Source of the DNA: Collimonas antrihumi
GTDB taxonomy: Bacteria > Pseudomonadota > Gammaproteobacteria > Burkholderiales > Burkholderiaceae_D
Reading direction: 5' to 3'
NCBI RefSeq assembly: GCF_018304965.1
Contig: NZ_JAGQED010000003.1
Coordinates: 62,001 to 126,000 of the forward strand
DNA: 64,000 nt
Numbering within the stretch: position 1 is the first letter of the stretch; every line of letters starts with the position of its first letter. Below the pieces are notes generated by a model. That model worked only from the letters and a program-made list of their open reading frames with translations, had not been told where the DNA came from and did not search any database. This document shows, piece by piece, positions 61,918 to 64,000 of this stretch. The position numbers and the translations under genes were made by a program.

Positions 61918-62213
61918 GCGCCCAAACGCAGCACGTCGGCAAGCTGGTGTTGTCGATTCTGAAAATGTGTGTAAAAGACATCGTTACCGTGAGCGACGAT
62001 CAATTGCGCACGCAAATGCAGTTTTTTGCCGAACGGATGAAGATCGTGGTCGAGCCGGCCGGTTGCCTGGCTGCGGCCGCAGTGATGCACCGGGTCGTGG
62101 CGTTTTCGGGAGCAAGAGTCGGCGTAATGGTGAGTGGCGGCAATGTCGATATGGCACTTTTTGCGCGGAGTATTGCTGCTGCGAAAGCATTTTCTTGCGT
62201 TGCCTGGCGCTAG
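61917..62213 (+). pseudogene. C-terminal remnant of a threonine dehydratase/serine racemase-type gene
   Basis: From the base of the yaaA stop, one frame reads '[20 protein letters not shown]' and continues 'DIVTVSDDQLRTQMQFFAERMKIVVEPAGCLAAAAVM' and 'GVMVSGGNVDMALFA'. These match the end of the catalytic domain of type II PLP threonine/serine dehydratases ('DIVTVSD..L..QMRFFAER.K.VVEP.G', 'G...SGGNVD'). The PLP-lysine half is missing and no start fits, so it is a deletion remnant. It ends in foreign-looking residues near 62200. Confidence 0.75.
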
Positions 62214-62336
62214 AATCATGCTGTCAGCCCATGGCTCGACTGTAAAATCGGCCGCCATATATTTCTTGCCGGTTTGACCGCTTTCCCTCCGACGCGTTAG
62301 AATGCCGGGTTATTGAAAACCTAGGCCTTGGTAAAT

Positions 62337-63086
62337 ATGCGTCGTAAACTTGTAGCGGGTAACTGGAAGATGAATGGCAGTCTGGTTGCCAATGCTGCAT
62401 TGATAGCGGAAATCAAGGCTGGCCTGACGGCGCAGGCTTGCGATATCGCCTTATGCGTACCGGCCCCTTATTTCGCCCAATGCCAGGCTGAGCTTGCCGG
62501 ATCGGCAATTGCCTGGGGTGCTCAAGACGTTTCCGCGCACGCCGCAGGTGCTTATACCGGCGAAGTCGCGGTCAGCATGTTGCAGGATTTTGCATGTCAG
62601 TACGCTATCGTCGGCCATTCCGAGCGGCGCGCTTATCATGCTGAAAGCGATGCGTTGGTGGCGCAGAAGGCAGTACGTGCTCTGCAGGCCGGCGTTACAC
62701 CTATCGTATGCGTCGGCGAAACTTTGGCCGAGCGTGAAGCCGGCCAGACCGAGGCTGTAGTAGGGCGGCAGCTGGCAGCGGTGCTGGATGTGCTGGATGC
62801 TGCTGATCTGGCGAAGGTTGTGGTGGCGTACGAACCAATGTGGGCAATCGGGACCGGCAAGACGGCGACTCCGCAAATGGCGCAAGATGTGCACTCGGCC
62901 TTGCGCGCAAAACTGGCTGGGAAAAATCCTGCGGCTGCGGTCGAGGTAAAGATTTTGTATGGCGGTAGCATGAAGCCTGACAATGCCGCCGAATTGCTGG
63001 CCATGCCGGATATAGATGGTGGTTTGATCGGTGGCGCAGCGTTGAAGGCGGTTGATTTTCTGGCGATCGTCGCTGCAGCCCGGTAG
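62337..63086 (+). CDS. tpiA: Triosephosphate isomerase
   Basis: TpiA (249 aa) interconverts dihydroxyacetone phosphate and glyceraldehyde 3-phosphate. It has '[12 protein letters not shown]' at the start, the catalytic His in 'AIVGHSERR', catalytic Glu in '[16 protein letters not shown]', and the phosphate loop '[31 protein letters not shown]'. The ATG at 62337 is chosen over a TTG three codons earlier. The order tpiA-secG-tRNA-Leu-nuo is typical of this group. Confidence 0.97.
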   Translation: MRRKLVAGNWKMNGSLVANAALIAEIKAGLTAQACDIALCVPAPYFAQCQAELAGSAIAWGAQDVSAHAAGAYTGEVAVSMLQDFACQYAIVGHSERRAYHAESDALVAQKAVRALQAGVTPIVCVGETLAEREAGQTEAVVGRQLAAVLDVLDAADLAKVVVAYEPMWAIGTGKTATPQMAQDVHSALRAKLAGKNPAAAVEVKILYGGSMKPDNAAELLAMPDIDGGLIGGAALKAVDFLAIVAAAR

Positions 63087-63110
63087 TCCGGATTTGGTAA
63101 TTTAGTAAAA

Positions 63111-63150
63111 ACAAAGAATCATAAAGAATCACAAAGAATCACAAAGAATC
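63111..63150. repeat. 10-bp tandem repeat (x4) between tpiA and secG
   Basis: AYAAAGAATC is repeated four times without interruption, ending 22 bp before the secG start. It could vary in copy number by slippage and would lie in the leader of secG if transcription starts upstream. Confidence 0.85.
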
Positions 63151-63172
63151 AACTCTCATTGGAAATCATTAA

Positions 63173-63601
63173 ATGAACACAGTATTTAACATCATTGTCA
63201 TCGTTCAGGTGTTGTCGGCGTTGACGATTATCGGCCTTGTGCTGCTGCAGCATGGCAAGGGTGCCGATATGGGTGCGGCTTTCGGCTCCGGCGCTTCAGG
63301 TAGTTTGTTTGGCGCCACCGGTTCTTCGAATTTCCTGTCGAAGTCGACCGGCCTGGCGGCGGCGATTTTCTTTATCGCGACTTTGGCGTTGGTGTACCTG
63401 GGTAATCATCGTTCGGCAGTGACCGGCGGCGTGATGGAAAATCTGCCGGCAGCTTCGGCGCCTGCACCTGCAGCAGCAATTCCAGCGACATCGGCAGAGC
63501 CGGTTGCGGCGCCTGCAGCTGCTTCCGGATCGGCTAGTGCGGCTGCTTCCGTGCCTGCACCGTCGACGGGTAGCGCGCAGTCGAATCAAATTCCTAAATA
63601 A
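63173..63601 (+). CDS. secG: Preprotein translocase subunit SecG
   Basis: SecG (142 aa) is a small part of the SecYEG channel. It has two membrane helices, 'IIVIVQVLSALTIIGLVLLQHGKGADMGAAFGSGASGSLFGATG' and 'AAAIFFIATLALVYLG', joined by the conserved glycine-rich loop. The C-terminal ~60 residues are an Ala/Pro/Ser-rich tail common in betaproteobacterial SecG. GGAAAT lies just upstream of the ATG. Confidence 0.95.
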   Translation: MNTVFNIIVIVQVLSALTIIGLVLLQHGKGADMGAAFGSGASGSLFGATGSSNFLSKSTGLAAAIFFIATLALVYLGNHRSAVTGGVMENLPAASAPAPAAAIPATSAEPVAAPAAASGSASAAASVPAPSTGSAQSNQIPK

Positions 63602-63645
63602 GTAGTCTTAAGAGTGAAATTGCTGACTTTTAACTCGATTGTGCA

Positions 63646-63675
63646 TTGAACAAAAGTACCAAATCAGGTTAAAAT
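63646..63675 (+). promoter_or_regulatory. Promoter of the tRNA-Leu gene
   Basis: TTGAAC (63646-63651) and TAAAAT (63670-63675) are separated by 18 bp. Transcription would start near 63682, a few bases before the mature 5' end of the tRNA. Confidence 0.7.
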
Positions 63676-63685
63676 AGTCGCTTAT

Positions 63686-63770
63686 GCCGACGTGGTGAAA
63701 TTGGTAGACACGCTATCTTGAGGGGGTAGTGGCGAAAGCTGTGCGAGTTCGAGTCTCGCCGTCGGCACCA
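63686..63770 (+). tRNA. tRNA-Leu (anticodon GAG)
   Basis: The 85-nt gene folds as a class II tRNA: acceptor GCCGACG pairs with CGTCGGC, the anticodon loop is TTGAGGG with GAG at its centre closed by CTATC/GGTAG, a variable arm follows, the T arm contains GTTCGAGTC, and the encoded 3' end is ACCA. It reads CUC and CUU leucine codons. Confidence 0.96.
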
Positions 63771-63914
63771 AAGAATATGAGGCCAGCAACGGTTGCCCCT
63801 GCGCTGGCTTTTTGTCGAGGAACTTGTGGCGTGGTTTGCCGGATTGGGGGCGTCAGGTTTGAGAATTCGAACCGGCAAATCATTCTGCTAATCGTTCAAA
63901 CTACTGGCGCAAAA

Positions 63915-64000
63915 TCGTGAACCTCGAAAATTATTTTCCCGTCCTGCTGTTTATTCTGATCGGTATCGCGGTTGGCATTGCCCCGCAAGTGCTCGGTCGT
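63915..64000 (+). CDS. nuoA: NADH-quinone oxidoreductase subunit A (cut by window edge)
   Basis: A GTG at 63915 opens a frame reading '[20 protein letters not shown]' and 'APQVLGR', the start of NuoA, a three-helix membrane subunit of complex I. The frame continues past the window end. The position directly after tpiA-secG-tRNA-Leu is the usual place of the nuo operon in Oxalobacteraceae. No strong ribosome-binding site precedes the GTG. Confidence 0.85.

Noticed and set aside
63669-63878. 69-codon minus-strand frame over the tRNA-Leu gene
   Set aside because: It is the antisense of the tRNA and its flank; such frames are often mis-annotated and have no start signal.

Overview
The window looks like a chromosomal segment of a betaproteobacterium of the Oxalobacteraceae (Collimonas/Herbaspirillum type). 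This rests on the right-hand order tpiA - secG - tRNA-Leu(GAG) - nuoA, on long ATG/GTG/TTG-started genes with G/C-ending codons, and on family signatures such as the TrpX-type ABC system beside an hppD module. The genus is an inference. There is no prophage, intact insertion sequence, rRNA or CRISPR array; most of the window is metabolic and transport genes with short palindromic repeats between them.

Layout. 1-7.8 kb: the end of a LysR regulator, an old yellow enzyme, an ABC exporter, the ergothioneine pair egtD-egtB, and a LysR/azoreductase divergent pair. 7.9-17 kb: a methyltransferase, leuA with an unusual leader region, a DUF3096 micro-membrane protein, a Fur-box gene, GNAT, an MFS transporter with its divergent LysR, and a MerR/carboxymuconolactone-decarboxylase pair. 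17-30 kb: a two-component system, then a sulfur amino acid block: CBS-type synthase, cystathionine lyase and TPR protein; a CVNH lipoprotein; metR/metE; a ClpP-like protease; and metNIQ. 30-36 kb: unassigned membrane proteins, a TonB receptor and isocitrate lyase. 36-43.7 kb: an Lrp regulator, a three-gene TrpX-type ABC importer, an amino acid dehydrogenase, hppD and a porin, which read as one aromatic amino acid uptake and catabolism block. 43.7-46.5 kb: modABC with divergent modE. 46.5-50.9 kb: a ClC channel, two stress or membrane proteins, rlmJ and msrB. 51-55.3 kb: an operon of a TonB receptor, an APH-fold kinase and a PnuC-family permease, which reads as a complete capture-import-phosphorylate salvage route. 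55.3-64 kb: IS-end-like debris, a double-domain methylglyoxal synthase, greB, a GST, an aminotransferase, a PIN protein, GNAT, yaaA, a decayed dehydratase fragment, tpiA, secG, tRNA-Leu and the start of nuoA.

Most notable: (i) two successive leucine-rich leader ORFs full of CTA codons upstream of leuA, with a terminator-like hairpin between them; (ii) a 177-bp MITE-like element present twice in opposite orientation with perfect 14-bp terminal inverted repeats; (iii) the TonB-kinase-PnuC operon; (iv) a methyglyoxal synthase with a degenerate duplicated N-terminal half; (v) a probable periplasmic cyanovirin-N-type lipoprotein. All functions are read from sequence motifs and family knowledge; no searches were run.
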